DNA of 64,000 bases from Hymenobacter sp. DG25A (lineage in GTDB: Bacteria > Bacteroidota > Bacteroidia > Cytophagales > Hymenobacteraceae). The position numbers and the translations under genes were made by a program. Within the stretch, counting starts at the first letter, position 1, and each line of letters begins with the position of its first letter. Shown piece after piece: positions 1 to 9,423 of the stretch. The stretch spans positions 2,232,001 through 2,296,000 of the forward strand of contig NZ_CP012623.1 of assembly GCF_001280305.1 (NCBI RefSeq). Direction: 5' to 3'. The notes beneath the pieces were generated by a model. The model did no database searches. It was not told the DNA's origin and saw only the letters and a list, made by a program, of their open reading frames with translations.

Positions 1-59
1 TGCTGTCCCAATGCGCCCACCGGTAGCAGGACCAGCCAGAGCCAATAGTATAACTTCAT
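1..59 (-). CDS. N-terminus of a secreted protein (partial)
   Basis: Reading leftwards from an ATG at 57-59, the strand encodes MKLYYWLWLVLLPVGALGQ and then runs off the window. This is a compact signal peptide: a lysine, a hydrophobic core and a small-residue cleavage site. Only about 19 codons are present, so the mature product cannot be identified. The gene is divergent from sbcC, leaving about 190 bases between the two starts. Alternative: chance ORF, but the signal-peptide pattern is good. Confidence 0.5.
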   Translation of the reverse strand, partial: MKLYYWLWLVLLPVGALGQ

Positions 60-247
60 GGAGTATAGTTTCTATAAATGGGCGGCCAGTCGGCCAGACC
101 CGGCCCCAAATGTAGTTTGCCTTTTTTCCCGATGCCGAAACGCCCGCTTCGGCGTAACTTCGTGTGCTGTGTGCCCGGCGGCTTATGAGCCGCTTACCGC
201 TATTTTCTTCTGCTTTTTCCCGGCTTCTCCCCTGCCCGGTTTGCCCT

Positions 248-3200
248 ATGAAAATTCTCCGCGTCCGCTTTTATAATCTGAACTCCCTGCGCGGGGAGCA
301 CACCGTTGATTTTAGCCAGACGCCGCTGGTAGATGCGGGCCTGTTTGCCATTACCGGCCCCACCGGCGCGGGCAAAACCACCATTCTCGATGCCATTACC
401 CTGGCCCTCTACGGCCAGGTGCCCCGCCACGAAACCAGCGGCCCAGAGCACGTCATGAGCCACGGCACCGGCGAAAGCTGGGCCGAAGTGGAGTTCGAAG
501 TAAACGACCAGCAATACCGCTCCAAGTGGGGCCAGTACCGCGCCCGCCGGAAGCCGGAAGGCAACCTCCAGGATTCCAAAATGGAGCTCAGCGAGCGGAA
601 AGTAGCGGAGGATGGCACGGAAACCTGGGTGTTTCTGGAAACCTATAAATCGAAGGTTCCGGCAAAAGTGGCCGAGCTGAGCGGGCTGGAGTACAAGCAG
701 TTCCTGCGCTCCGTGCTGCTGGCCCAGGGCGACTTTACCCGCTTTCTGAAAGCCCCGGCCGGGGAGCGGGCCCAGCTGCTGGAGAAAATCACCGACACCC
801 GGAAGTATTCCGACATCTCGCGGGCCGCGTTTGAGCGCGCCAAGCAGGAAACCCAGCAGGTGGAGCAGCTGCGCGCCGGCCTGACGGGTTTGGTGCTGCT
901 CTCGCCGGAAGAAGTGTCGTTTCTGGAAACCGAAATTCAGGAGCTGACCACCCAACTGAGTACCGCCACGGCGGCCCAGGAACAGCTGCGCGAGGCCCGG
1001 CAGTGGCAGCTGCGCCTGCGGGAATTGCGCCAGAAACAGCAAGCCACGCAGGAACAGCAGCAACGGCTGGCAGCACAGTCAGAAGCGCTGGCCCCGTTGC
1101 GGCAGCGGCTGGCCGGGCACCAGCAGGCGGCCCCTTTTGCTACTGATTTTGCTTTGTTACGGCAGGCCGAAGAGCTGGTAGCCCGTCTGCGCCGGGAGGC
1201 CGGGCAGCTGCAGGAGCAGCTCCCGCAGCTGGAAGAGCGCCGCGCCGCGGCAGAGGCGGCCCGCACCGCAGCCCACCAGGCATATGAACAGGCCGCGGGC
1301 AACCGGGACCAGCAGGAACCAAAGCTGCGTGCCGCCGAACAGTTGGACCTGCTGCTCTCCGAAGCCCGGCAGCGCCTTGCAACCGGCAAGCAGGAATATC
1401 AGGAGCGCAATGCCCTCTGGAAAGAGCAGAACCGCGAAGCCACTCACGCTGCCGAACAAACCAGGCAGCACCAGCACCAAGCCCATGAGCTGCGCGACTG
1501 GCTCACGCGCCATACCGTGCTAAGCGGCACGGCGGAAGCCCTGGCCCCGCTCAGCGGCTTTCTGCACGACTGGCAGCACGTGCAGGCCGAAATAGCAGAG
1601 CTGGAGCACCAGGTAAAAACGCGGCAGCAGCTATGGGCTACGGCCACCGCCACCCAGGCCAGCAGCGCGCAGCAGCTGCAGGAGGTGGAAACGCAGCTCA
1701 GCATCCTTGCCACGCAGTACGCTACCGCCACCGCCGCCCGCCACGACTGGCGGCACCAGCTCACGCACCACGTGGCCCGGCTGCACCGCGAAGAACAGGC
1801 CCTGGAAAGCAGCGTGCAGGATTTGCGCCGCCTCACGCAGGCGCATCAGCTCATTCTTACCCACGAAGAAGCCCGACAGCAACTAACACCAGGCGAGCCG
1901 TGCCCCTTGTGCGGCGCGAAGGAGCATCCGTTTACGGCAGGCCTGCTGGGCGTAAGTCACGATTCGGTGCAGCAGGACCGCCAGCGGGAACAGGAGCTGA
2001 CCCAGCAGACGGTGGATCTGAAAGGGCGCATCAACCGCCTTACTTCCATCAGTGGCTTGTTGGAAACCGATGCAACCCTGCTTACGCCGGAAACCACGGT
2101 AGTGCGGTGGCTTTCGGTGGAGGAAGAAACCTCTATCCCCGGCACCGTGCGCGCCTTGGTGCAGGAGCTGCGCGCCCTGGAACAGCAGCAGCAGCAGGCC
2201 CAGCTTACTCAAACCAAAGCCCAGGCCGACCGCCACAACGCCCAACAGCAGCAGCAGCAGCTGGGCGCGGAGTTGGCAGGCCTCACGCTGCGGCTGAATG
2301 ATTCCCGGGAGCAGGCACCCAAAATCCGGGAAATGATTGTCAGCCTGCTTTCTGCTTTTGGGCTGGAGTTTTCGGGCGAAAATGGCCCGGCTCTGGTCCA
2401 GCGTTTGGAAAGCGTAGGGGCTGAATTCCGCCAGAAGCAACAGGAAGCGGAAAAGCTGGAGCGCGAGCTACTGCTGACCCAGCAGCGCGCCGAAACCGCT
2501 CAGAAGCACCGCGACGAGTTGCAGCAGGAATTAAATCAGCGCCGCGAAAAGCTGCAGCTGGACCATGAAGCCATGCAGCGCCAGGAGCAGCAGCGCCGGG
2601 AGCTGCTCTCCGAAGACGATGTGGCCCGCGCCCGCCAGCGCCTGGAAGACGCCCTGCGCACCGCCGACCTGCACCGCCAGCAGGCCGAGCAGCAGTTTCA
2701 GCAGCACGAAACCGCTCTGACCGTAGCCGTGGACAAGCGGCGCCAGCGGGAGCTGGACGTAGAGCACCAGCAGCAGGCCCACGAAGAACGCCACGCGGCG
2801 CTTACGGCAGGCCTCACCGCCGCCGGCCTCTCCCCCAACCCCGCCGACCTGCTGCCGCTGCTCCTGCCCGAACCGGAAGCCGCCAGCCTGCAGAACCAGT
2901 TGCGCCGCCACGAGCAGGACGTAGCACTGGCCGAACAAACCGCCCAGGAAACCGCCCGGCAGCTGCAGCAGGAAGAAGCCCGTGCCCTCACGCCGGAGCC
3001 CTTAGAGCGCATCGAAGAGCTTTTGACTACCCACAACCAGCATCTGGCCACGCTCAACCAGCAGCTGGGCCAGCGACAGGAACGGCTGGGAAGCCATCAG
3101 GCGGGCCTGGAACGGCACGCCGCCCTGGCGGCGGAGCTGGAAAAGCAGCAGCAGGAAGCCCGCCGCTGGCGGCAACTGGCGGAGCTCATCGGCTCGGCCG

Positions 3201-3679
3201 ATGGCAAGAAGTTCAGCGAGTTTGCTCAGGGCCTCACCCTGGCCCGCCTCATCGACCTAGCCAACCGCCACCTGCACCGCTTCATCGACCGGTACCGCAT
3301 CCTGCGCAACCCCGAGCAGCATCTGGACCTGCTGATTCAGGACGAATACCAGGCCGGTTCGGCGCGCTCCATGAATTCGCTGTCGGGTGGGGAAAGTTTT
3401 CTGGTGAGTCTGGCACTGGCGCTGGGCCTCTCGGAGTTGGCGGGCCGCAAAACCCAGATTGACACCCTGTTTATTGACGAAGGCTTCGGTACGCTGGACC
3501 CCGACACGCTGGACGTGGCACTTTCGGCCCTAGAAATGCTGCAGGGCACGGGCAAAACCATCGGTATCATCTCCCACGTGGAGGCCCTGAAGGAGCGCGT
3601 CACCACGCAAATCAACGTGCGGAAGGGTGCAGGCGGGTTCAGCTCTTTGCAGGTGCTGGGCTTTGGGGAGGAAGTTTAG
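248..3679 (+). CDS. sbcC: SbcC-type exonuclease subunit (Rad50-like SMC ATPase)
   Basis: A 1143-residue SMC-family ATPase that, with SbcD/Mre11, opens and trims DNA hairpins and blocked double-strand ends in the cytoplasm. Walker A GPTGAGKTT is at residues 37-45. Long Gln/Glu-rich coiled coils follow on both sides of a CPLC zinc hook at 552-555. The ABC signature LSGGESF is at 1045-1051 and Walker B LFIDEGFGTLD at 1074-1084. The ATG at 248 is chosen because MKILRVRFYNLNS is the usual N-terminus; an in-frame upstream start at 164 would add 28 atypical residues. No sbcD lies next to it: upstream is a divergent gene, downstream a convergent one, and the two stop codons overlap by 4 bases. Family assignment is secure. 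Confidence 0.95.
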   Translation: MKILRVRFYNLNSLRGEHTVDFSQTPLVDAGLFAITGPTGAGKTTILDAITLALYGQVPRHETSGPEHVMSHGTGESWAEVEFEVNDQQYRSKWGQYRARRKPEGNLQDSKMELSERKVAEDGTETWVFLETYKSKVPAKVAELSGLEYKQFLRSVLLAQGDFTRFLKAPAGERAQLLEKITDTRKYSDISRAAFERAKQETQQVEQLRAGLTGLVLLSPEEVSFLETEIQELTTQLSTATAAQEQLREARQWQLRLRELRQKQQATQEQQQRLAAQSEALAPLRQRLAGHQQAAPFATDFALLRQAEELVARLRREAGQLQEQLPQLEERRAAAEAARTAAHQAYEQAAGNRDQQEPKLRAAEQLDLLLSEARQRLATGKQEYQERNALWKEQNREATHAAEQTRQHQHQAHELRDWLTRHTVLSGTAEALAPLSGFLHDWQHVQAEIAELEHQVKTRQQLWATATATQASSAQQLQEVETQLSILATQYATATAARHDWRHQLTHHVARLHREEQALESSVQDLRRLTQAHQLILTHEEARQQLTPGEPCPLCGAKEHPFTAGLLGVSHDSVQQDRQREQELTQQTVDLKGRINRLTSISGLLETDATLLTPETTVVRWLSVEEETSIPGTVRALVQELRALEQQQQQAQLTQTKAQADRHNAQQQQQQLGAELAGLTLRLNDSREQAPKIREMIVSLLSAFGLEFSGENGPALVQRLESVGAEFRQKQQEAEKLERELLLTQQRAETAQKHRDELQQELNQRREKLQLDHEAMQRQEQQRRELLSEDDVARARQRLEDALRTADLHRQQAEQQFQQHETALTVAVDKRRQRELDVEHQQQAHEERHAALTAGLTAAGLSPNPADLLPLLLPEPEAASLQNQLRRHEQDVALAEQTAQETARQLQQEEARALTPEPLERIEELLTTHNQHLATLNQQLGQRQERLGSHQAGLERHAALAAELEKQQQEARRWRQLAELIGSADGKKFSEFAQGLTLARLIDLANRHLHRFIDRYRILRNPEQHLDLLIQDEYQAGSARSMNSLSGGESFLVSLALALGLSELAGRKTQIDTLFIDEGFGTLDPDTLDVALSALEMLQGTGKTIGIISHVEALKERVTTQINVRKGAGGFSSLQVLGFGEEV

Positions 3680-4740
3680 GCCGATTCACTCGCCGCCCGG
3701 ATTTCCGCCCACGTCCAGTCTCGCTTCGGCATGATACCGGCGTAGCCGGCCCTAAAAAACGCTACTACTTCCGCTTCCAGCTGCGCGGGCATGATGGCCG
3801 AGGCGTAGATAGGCCGCTGGTCGGGGTCGGCGTAGCGCTGGGCTTTGGTGAGGCCTTTGCCGCTCAGGCGCAACAGCGGGCCGGTGTCGGTGATCCCGTC
3901 AAAGGTCCAGCGGCGCGGCGCGGCTTCCAGGGCGTTGAGGCGCGCGGCCAGCGCATCCAGCCGCAGGCGCGGCAGCGTGGGGCGGCTGGCCAGGTCAATC
4001 CAGGTAGTGTATTTGTACTCGAATTCGTAGCGCTGCCCATCGTAGAGGCACAGCACCATATCGGTGCCGGCAGTAGGGCCAAACAGGGCGTAATACGGCA
4101 GCGGCTCCGGCGTACGCACCACCGTTAGCCCGATTTCCGGGTAGCGCGTGAGCTGGGTGGCCGGGCTTTGCATCACGGCTACCGCCTGCTTTACCCGCGT
4201 GTACTCCGGCTGCCAGGCAGCCCGGCCGCCTGCCGGGTTATCCAGCATATCAGCGAAGCGGGGCAAGAACCACTCAAATTTCTCCGCCGAAGCCTCATCC
4301 TCCCGCCGACGGCGGGCCGGGGCGCCGAAGGGCTCGTAGAACCGGGCTTTTTCTTCCGCATTCAGCCAGCACACCAGTTGCAGGGCGTGGTCGGCCAATG
4401 GGTCCTGCCAGTTGATTTCGCGGAAGTCGCCCAGCGTAGCTACCAGCCGGAGCAGGTGCTCGTGCTGCAGGGCCAGCACTGGGTTCAGCAAGGCCCACAC
4501 GCCCACAAAGCCATCCACATCGAAATGATTGGCGGTTACGGCCAGTGCCTGCAGCCCTGCGGTTTCCGGGGCGTGCAGGGCCCGCAGCACGGAGCCCGCA
4601 CTGGTATCATCGCGCAGGGCGGCCGGAGTGGCGGCCCCGCGCCAGTGCGCCAGCGTAAGCACGGCACCTAAGCCTACGCTATCCACTACAATAGCAGGCT
4701 GCCGGCAGAGTTGCGCAAAAGGCACGAAAGTGCGGCTCAT
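3676..4740 (-). CDS. Conserved hypothetical protein (possible DUF6687 family)
   Basis: A 354-residue soluble protein starting MSRTFVPFAQ; the ATG at 4738-4740 is preferred over an in-frame start 19 codons upstream that adds a Pro/Ala-rich leader. There is no signal peptide or membrane segment. A segment near residue 70 reads NHFDVDGFVGVWALLNP, which loosely recalls the D-x-DG motif of DHH-type phosphoesterases, but no other DHH motifs were found. I recall similar proteins labelled DUF6687 in Bacteroidota; that name is from memory and unverified. The gene converges on sbcC with a 4-base overlap of stop codons. Function unknown. Confidence 0.75.
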   Translation of the reverse strand: MSRTFVPFAQLCRQPAIVVDSVGLGAVLTLAHWRGAATPAALRDDTSAGSVLRALHAPETAGLQALAVTANHFDVDGFVGVWALLNPVLALQHEHLLRLVATLGDFREINWQDPLADHALQLVCWLNAEEKARFYEPFGAPARRRREDEASAEKFEWFLPRFADMLDNPAGGRAAWQPEYTRVKQAVAVMQSPATQLTRYPEIGLTVVRTPEPLPYYALFGPTAGTDMVLCLYDGQRYEFEYKYTTWIDLASRPTLPRLRLDALAARLNALEAAPRRWTFDGITDTGPLLRLSGKGLTKAQRYADPDQRPIYASAIMPAQLEAEVVAFFRAGYAGIMPKRDWTWAEIRAASESA

Positions 4741-5022
4741 AGTAAATGGGTTGGGCGGAAGCGCCGGTGGCGGCGAAGCTACAACTGCCTTTTTCAATAG
4801 TTACTGTGGGTCACAGGGGCCGCGCGGCACTCTGGTTATACTCTCAGCGGCAGGAAGTAGGACTTTTGCAGAAATCAGACAAAAATAGCCAGGATCCAAC
4901 TTAGCCTGATTTCGGAAAATCCCTCCTGCTTATCAGGCAAACAGCAAAACCCAGGCAGATTATCAGGCTGGTAGCAAGTATTACAGAATTATTAGCATGT
5001 CAAAAAAATTCCATTGAAATCA
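4741..5022. other. Intergenic region without a recognisable gene
   Basis: This is the first part of a 415-base gap between a leftward start at 4740 and a rightward start at 5156. GC content falls from left to right. No coding frame with a plausible protein, no RNA gene and no strong hairpin was seen. It must hold the promoter of the minus-strand gene ending at 3676, but no clear -7 element could be assigned. Confidence 0.5.
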
Positions 5023-5054
5023 TTGTGAATTACTGACTTGGCTTTTTATATTTG
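5023..5054 (+). promoter_or_regulatory. Bacteroidota-type promoter (TTG / TAnnTTTG)
   Basis: TTG at 5023-5025 is followed after 21 bases by TATATTTG at 5047-5054, an exact match to the primary sigma -33/-7 consensus of the phylum. The start codon is about 100 bases downstream at 5156, leaving a leader of roughly 95 bases. Confidence 0.6.
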
Positions 5055-5155
5055 GTTGCCCAGAGTATGTATCTGCTTCGCAACTGCATAGTCTAGCCAG
5101 TTTTTAATTGCTTGTCCCGCCGCTCCTGTTCGTCACACTCTTATCTATTTGCACC

Positions 5156-5605
5156 ATGCAAACTTCTACGCGTAACAATTCATCATCCTTAACCCGCGTG
5201 CTGCGTCTAGCAGGCTTGCTGCTGATGCTGCTGGCCTTCCGCGCCACCACCACCCAGGCGCAGACCTGGATGGTTTCTACGGACGCCTACATTAAGCTGG
5301 GCGTTATGGATAAATATGGGCAGCTAGGCACCTATACCGCTAAGTTTATTGTGACCAACGAGGATGGCAAGCAGTACATCCTAGTGAAAGAAATCGAAAA
5401 AGGCCAGAACGGGGCGGACGTTATGTATCCGGCTGACCCCAGCAACGGTGACTACTTTAAATCAGAAGCCAATGAGGCGGCCCGTACTACTCCTGGTCGC
5501 TATACCTGGGAGTGCCAGGTTTCCGGCAAGCGTGTAGTAAGTGGCCGGTTTGAGTTTCCGACCACCTCCAATGATGTAACCGTTATTGAGAAGAAGGGCC
5601 GGTAG
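5156..5605 (+). CDS. Small secreted protein of unknown function
   Basis: A 149-residue protein with a signal peptide: a basic/Ser-rich start, a hydrophobic run LAGLLLMLLAF and likely cleavage after TTQAQ. The mature part starts TWMVSTDAYIKLGVMD and looks like a small beta-rich domain. It has no cysteines and no lipobox, so periplasm or outside is expected. The ATG at 5156 follows the predicted promoter at 5023-5054; a TTG at 5108 in frame would spoil the signal peptide. A strong terminator follows at 5627-5663, so it is probably monocistronic. No family recognised. Confidence 0.7.
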   Translation: MQTSTRNNSSSLTRVLRLAGLLLMLLAFRATTTQAQTWMVSTDAYIKLGVMDKYGQLGTYTAKFIVTNEDGKQYILVKEIEKGQNGADVMYPADPSNGDYFKSEANEAARTTPGRYTWECQVSGKRVVSGRFEFPTTSNDVTVIEKKGR

Positions 5606-5626
5606 GTTTTTCAGAATTCCCGTATA

Positions 5627-5663
5627 AAGCGTCTGGAGCACAAGTGCTCCAGACGCTTTTTTT
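5627..5663 (+). terminator. Rho-independent terminator
   Basis: Fifteen-base complementary arms (5627-5641 and 5644-5658) form a near-perfect hairpin with a minimal loop, followed by a run of T. It ends the 5156-5605 transcript. Confidence 0.85.
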
Positions 5664-5722
5664 GTGCCTGCTGCCCACCGCGCGGCCAGCACTCCACGTC
5701 TTCCTTTTAAAGAGTTGCCGCC

Positions 5723-6037
5723 ATGCCTAAGAAATCATTTTCCGAACTCATTAATAGCCCCGGCATGCCGGTACTGGTCGATTTTTATGCGGATTGGTGC
5801 GGGCCGTGCAAAACCATGGCGCCCATTCTGCAGCAGGTAGCGGCCCAGCACCAGGGCAAGCTGAAGGTGATAAAAGTGGATGTAGACCGCAACCAGGCGG
5901 CCGCCCAGCAGTTCCGGGTGCAGAGTATTCCTACTCTGATTCTGTTTCACAAAGGACAGCCGGTTTGGCGGCAGGCGGGCGTAGTGCCCGCGCAGCAACT
6001 GGCGCAGGTAGTTCAGCCCTACATGCAGGCCGGTTAA
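5723..6037 (+). CDS. trxA: Thioredoxin
   Basis: A 104-residue cytoplasmic thioredoxin that reduces protein disulfides. The active site WCGPC is at residues 25-29, preceded by VLVDFYAD, and the cis-proline loop reads IPTLILF. There is no signal peptide, and length and motif order match classical Trx. It sits alone between a terminator and the TonB-receptor cluster, so its position does not tell which reductase or targets it serves. Confidence 0.93.
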   Translation: MPKKSFSELINSPGMPVLVDFYADWCGPCKTMAPILQQVAAQHQGKLKVIKVDVDRNQAAAQQFRVQSIPTLILFHKGQPVWRQAGVVPAQQLAQVVQPYMQAG

Positions 6038-6102
6038 ATCTGAAAACAATTGAGTGCCCGGCAGCATTTCACTGAGAACTCCCAGAGGTAAGGCCTTTCG
6101 GC

Positions 6103-6110
6103 TACCTTTG
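6103..6110 (+). promoter_or_regulatory. -7 element upstream of the TonB receptor
   Basis: TACCTTTG matches TAnnTTTG exactly and lies 28 bases before the chosen ATG at 6139. No convincing TTG was seen at the -33 position. Confidence 0.4.
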
Positions 6111-6138
6111 CGGTGCTTTGTGATATACCGTGCTGCTG

Positions 6139-8481
6139 ATGCCTCTTTCCGTGTTTCGATGTTTAATGGTGGCCTGCGGGTTTTGGCTGCTTCCCTATTT
6201 TGTGCTGGCCCAGCAACGCACCTACACGCTGCAAGGCAAGGTGCTGAGCAACGCCGAAACCCTGCCCGGCGCTTCCGTAGCCGTGCCGGCGCTGAATACC
6301 GGCGTAACGGCCGATGCCAACGGAAAGTACGTGCTGGTGCTGCCGGCCGGCCGCCACGAGCTGGTGGTTTCGTTTATCGGCTACCAGACCCTGACGCGCA
6401 CCGTGAATCTGCGGGCCGATCAGCAGCTGAATCTGCAGCTGGCCTTGGCCGGCAATGAGCTGGGCGAGGTGATAGTAGAGTCATCGGGCACCTTGGAGCA
6501 AAAGCTGCAAACCACCCAGATGAGCGTGGAGCGCCTCACGGCCAAGGAAGCCAAGCTGCTGCCGGCCCTGTTTGGCGAGGTAGACATTCTGAAAACCCTG
6601 CAGCTGAAGCCCGGCGTGCAAAATGGTGGCGAAGGCACCTCCGGCCTGTTTGTGCGCGGCGGCTCCCCCGATCAGAACCTGGTGCTGCTGGATGATGCGG
6701 TGGTGTACAACCCCAACCATCTTTTCGGGCTGTTTTCGGTGTTTAATTCCGATGCGGTGCAGAGCGTGGATCTGTACAAAGGCGGCTTTCCGGCCCAGTA
6801 CGGCGGGCGGCTTTCCTCCGTGGTGGATGTAAAGCTGCGCGAGGGTAACAACCAGAAGCCCAGCGTAACAGGCGGCCTGGGGTTGATTTCCTCCCGGCTA
6901 ACGGTGGAGGCGCCCATCGTGAAAAACAAAGGGGCCTTTCTGCTCTCTGGCCGGCGCACGTACTTCGACGTCTTCACGCGCCAGATCAACAAAGCCAACG
7001 TAGACGACCCCGACTTCAACCCTATTCCCGACTATTATTTCTACGATTTCAACGCCAAAGCCAACTACACGCTGGGCGAGAAAGACCGGGTGTACCTGAC
7101 GGGCTATTACGGGCAGGATAAGTTTGGCTTCAACTCCACCAACGGCTTCAACTTCAATTTCAACTGGGGCAACGGGGTGGCCGCCACCCGCTGGAACCAC
7201 GTGTTCAACAAGCGGCTGTATGCCAATACTACGGCCGCTTTCACGCACTACCAGTACAGCATTACCAACAAGCTGGACCAGTTCAGCTTCAACCTGGCCT
7301 CTACCATTCAGGACTACTCCCTGAAGACGGATTTTGAGTATACGCCCTCTGACCGGCACACTATCCGGTTTGGGGCCATGGGCACGCAGCATCAGTTTGG
7401 CGTGGGCCGCCTGAAAGCCGGCTCCACCGATGGCCGCCTGAATTTTGGGCAGGATGTGACCTACGCGGGTCAGGAAGGCGGGCTGTATGCTACCGATAAC
7501 TTCCGGGCCTCCGACCGGTGGCAGCTGGAATATGGCCTACGCCTGACGGGCTTCCGCAGCGGCACCGAAACGTACGGCGGGCTGGAGCCGCGCCTCTCGG
7601 CCCGCTACACCCTTTCGCCCAAACTTGCCCTGAAAGGCAGCTACGCGCTGATGTACCAATACCTGCACCTGGTTACTAACTCCGGCGCTTCCCTGCCCAC
7701 GGATATCTGGTACCCTTCGCGACTGTCGGTGAAGCCGCAGCGCAGCCAGCAAGTATCCGCCGGCCTCAGCTTTCTGTTTGGCGGTGGCACTTACCTGCTG
7801 TCTAATGAGGTGTATTACAAATGGTCGCGCAATCAGGTGGATTTCCGGGATGGGGCCCAGCTGTTTGTGAACCCCGACCTGGATGCGGAATTCCTGTTCG
7901 GCAAGGGCTTCGCCTACGGCAACGAGCTATATCTGGAAAAGAAAAGCGGCCGCACCACCGGCTGGATAGGCTACACGCTGTCCTGGACCAAGCGCCGGTT
8001 TGAGGCCCAGCGCGGCACTTCCGGCATCAACAACGGCGAGCTGTTCTACCCCACCTACGACCGGCGCCATAACCTGACGGTGGTGGGCCTGCACCAGCTT
8101 TCCAAGCGCGTAAACCTCACCGGCGCCCTCACCTTCAGCTCCGGCAACCCCACCACGCTGCCGCTGGCGCGCTTTGTTTTTCAGGATATCTATGGGGCCG
8201 ATGCGGAGCCGGTGCCCGTGTACCCTAACCGCAACGGCTACCGCCTGGCACCCTATCACCGCCTCGATCTGGGTGTGGTCTGGAAGCTGCTGCCCACGCG
8301 CTGGTTTCCGGAGTCAGACCTCACCTTCAGCATCTACAACGCCTACAACCGCCGCAACCCTTACTTCGTGTATTTCGACCAGGTGAAAAACGAGGATGAA
8401 AGCCAGGTAACCGGCTACCGGGCCCGGCAGGTATCCCTGTTCCCGGTCATTCCTTCGGTAACATACAATTTCAAGTTTTAG
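6139..8481 (+). CDS. TonB-dependent receptor with carboxypeptidase-like regulatory domain
   Basis: A 780-residue outer-membrane receptor for energised uptake of an unknown ligand. After a signal peptide ending ...FVLAQ comes a CarboxypepD_reg-like domain (about residues 25-110), then a plug domain with LFVRGGSPDQNLVLLDD and a YKGGFPAQYGGRLSSVVDV segment. A long series of aromatic-rich beta strands ends in VTYNFKF, the usual C-terminal strand. ATG 6139 is chosen; an in-frame GTG lies three codons upstream. It is 10 bases ahead of a DUF4249 gene, a recurrent receptor-lipoprotein arrangement in Bacteroidota. The ligand is not apparent from sequence; no SusD-type partner is present. Confidence 0.92.
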   Translation: MPLSVFRCLMVACGFWLLPYFVLAQQRTYTLQGKVLSNAETLPGASVAVPALNTGVTADANGKYVLVLPAGRHELVVSFIGYQTLTRTVNLRADQQLNLQLALAGNELGEVIVESSGTLEQKLQTTQMSVERLTAKEAKLLPALFGEVDILKTLQLKPGVQNGGEGTSGLFVRGGSPDQNLVLLDDAVVYNPNHLFGLFSVFNSDAVQSVDLYKGGFPAQYGGRLSSVVDVKLREGNNQKPSVTGGLGLISSRLTVEAPIVKNKGAFLLSGRRTYFDVFTRQINKANVDDPDFNPIPDYYFYDFNAKANYTLGEKDRVYLTGYYGQDKFGFNSTNGFNFNFNWGNGVAATRWNHVFNKRLYANTTAAFTHYQYSITNKLDQFSFNLASTIQDYSLKTDFEYTPSDRHTIRFGAMGTQHQFGVGRLKAGSTDGRLNFGQDVTYAGQEGGLYATDNFRASDRWQLEYGLRLTGFRSGTETYGGLEPRLSARYTLSPKLALKGSYALMYQYLHLVTNSGASLPTDIWYPSRLSVKPQRSQQVSAGLSFLFGGGTYLLSNEVYYKWSRNQVDFRDGAQLFVNPDLDAEFLFGKGFAYGNELYLEKKSGRTTGWIGYTLSWTKRRFEAQRGTSGINNGELFYPTYDRRHNLTVVGLHQLSKRVNLTGALTFSSGNPTTLPLARFVFQDIYGADAEPVPVYPNRNGYRLAPYHRLDLGVVWKLLPTRWFPESDLTFSIYNAYNRRNPYFVYFDQVKNEDESQVTGYRARQVSLFPVIPSVTYNFKF

Positions 8482-8491
8482 AGGCCGGAGC

Positions 8492-9352
8492 ATGCAGATG
8501 AAGCGCATCACCAGAATTTCAGAAAAGCAGCCTCTTTGGGCCACCACGCTACTGTTGGCGGTTTTCCTGCCGCTGCTCACGGGCTGCGGCCTGCAGAAGG
8601 ATATTGACGTGGAGCTGCCCGCCTACCCCGCCCAGCTGGTAGTAGAGTTCTACCTCATGCCGGGGCAGGTGCCGCAGCTCACCGTAACGGAAACTACCGA
8701 ATACTTGGCCTCCCCCACCCCCGCTGTGCCGCTGGATGTGCGCGTGGTGCTGACGGAGCCCGGCGGGCTTACTGATACCATTCCGTTTGCCCCCAGCTAT
8801 GATTCCCTCATGCAGAAGGCTTACACGCACCGCGGCACCAAGCCCGTGCAGGCCCGCCCCGGCGACACCTTTACGCTGGATGTGACGGATTCCAAAGGCC
8901 GCCACGTAACCGGCACTGCCACCATGCCCGCGCTGGTTCCCATTGATACCGTAGAGTGGAAATTCAACGATAAGCCCGACGACCAGCGCCGCGCCTACGT
9001 GCTGCTCCGCTTTCACGACCCGGCCACTCCCGGCGACTACTACCGCTTTCAGGTGCACCGCAGCAAGATTTCCCGCGACCCGGAAGTGGACTACACGCCC
9101 GAAGACCGCCTCAACAATGGTCAGGAATTCACCCTGGGCACCAGCTACGAGTTCGAGCCGAACGATACGCTGGTGGTCAGCCTTTTCCACCTCGACCGGC
9201 CTTATTACCAGTTTCAGCAGTCGGTGCAGGATGCACGCAGTGCCAACGGCAACCCATTTGGGCAGCCCGCGGCTATCAGGTCCACGGTGCAGGGCGGCGT
9301 GGGCGTGTTTACCGTGCTGAGCTATCAGCGCCGCACTATTATTGTGAAATAG
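8492..9352 (+). CDS. DUF4249 family lipoprotein
   Basis: A 286-residue envelope protein. The hydrophobic stretch ends in LLTGCG, a lipobox for lipid anchoring, followed by a beta-rich body typical of DUF4249 (QLVVEFYLMPGQVPQLTVTET; DTVEWKFND; DYYRFQVHRS). DUF4249 genes commonly follow TonB receptors of this type, and here the gap is only 10 bases, so co-transcription and a joint role in ligand capture are inferred. Two ATGs are possible, 8492 and 8498; this changes only two residues. Confidence 0.88.
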   Translation: MQMKRITRISEKQPLWATTLLLAVFLPLLTGCGLQKDIDVELPAYPAQLVVEFYLMPGQVPQLTVTETTEYLASPTPAVPLDVRVVLTEPGGLTDTIPFAPSYDSLMQKAYTHRGTKPVQARPGDTFTLDVTDSKGRHVTGTATMPALVPIDTVEWKFNDKPDDQRRAYVLLRFHDPATPGDYYRFQVHRSKISRDPEVDYTPEDRLNNGQEFTLGTSYEFEPNDTLVVSLFHLDRPYYQFQQSVQDARSANGNPFGQPAAIRSTVQGGVGVFTVLSYQRRTIIVK

Positions 9353-9423
9353 GTTTCAGCCCTTGCAACCGCGCGCATCCGATCGGTCTCTCCAGGATAT
9401 CCGACCCTTCTATCTCTTGAGAA

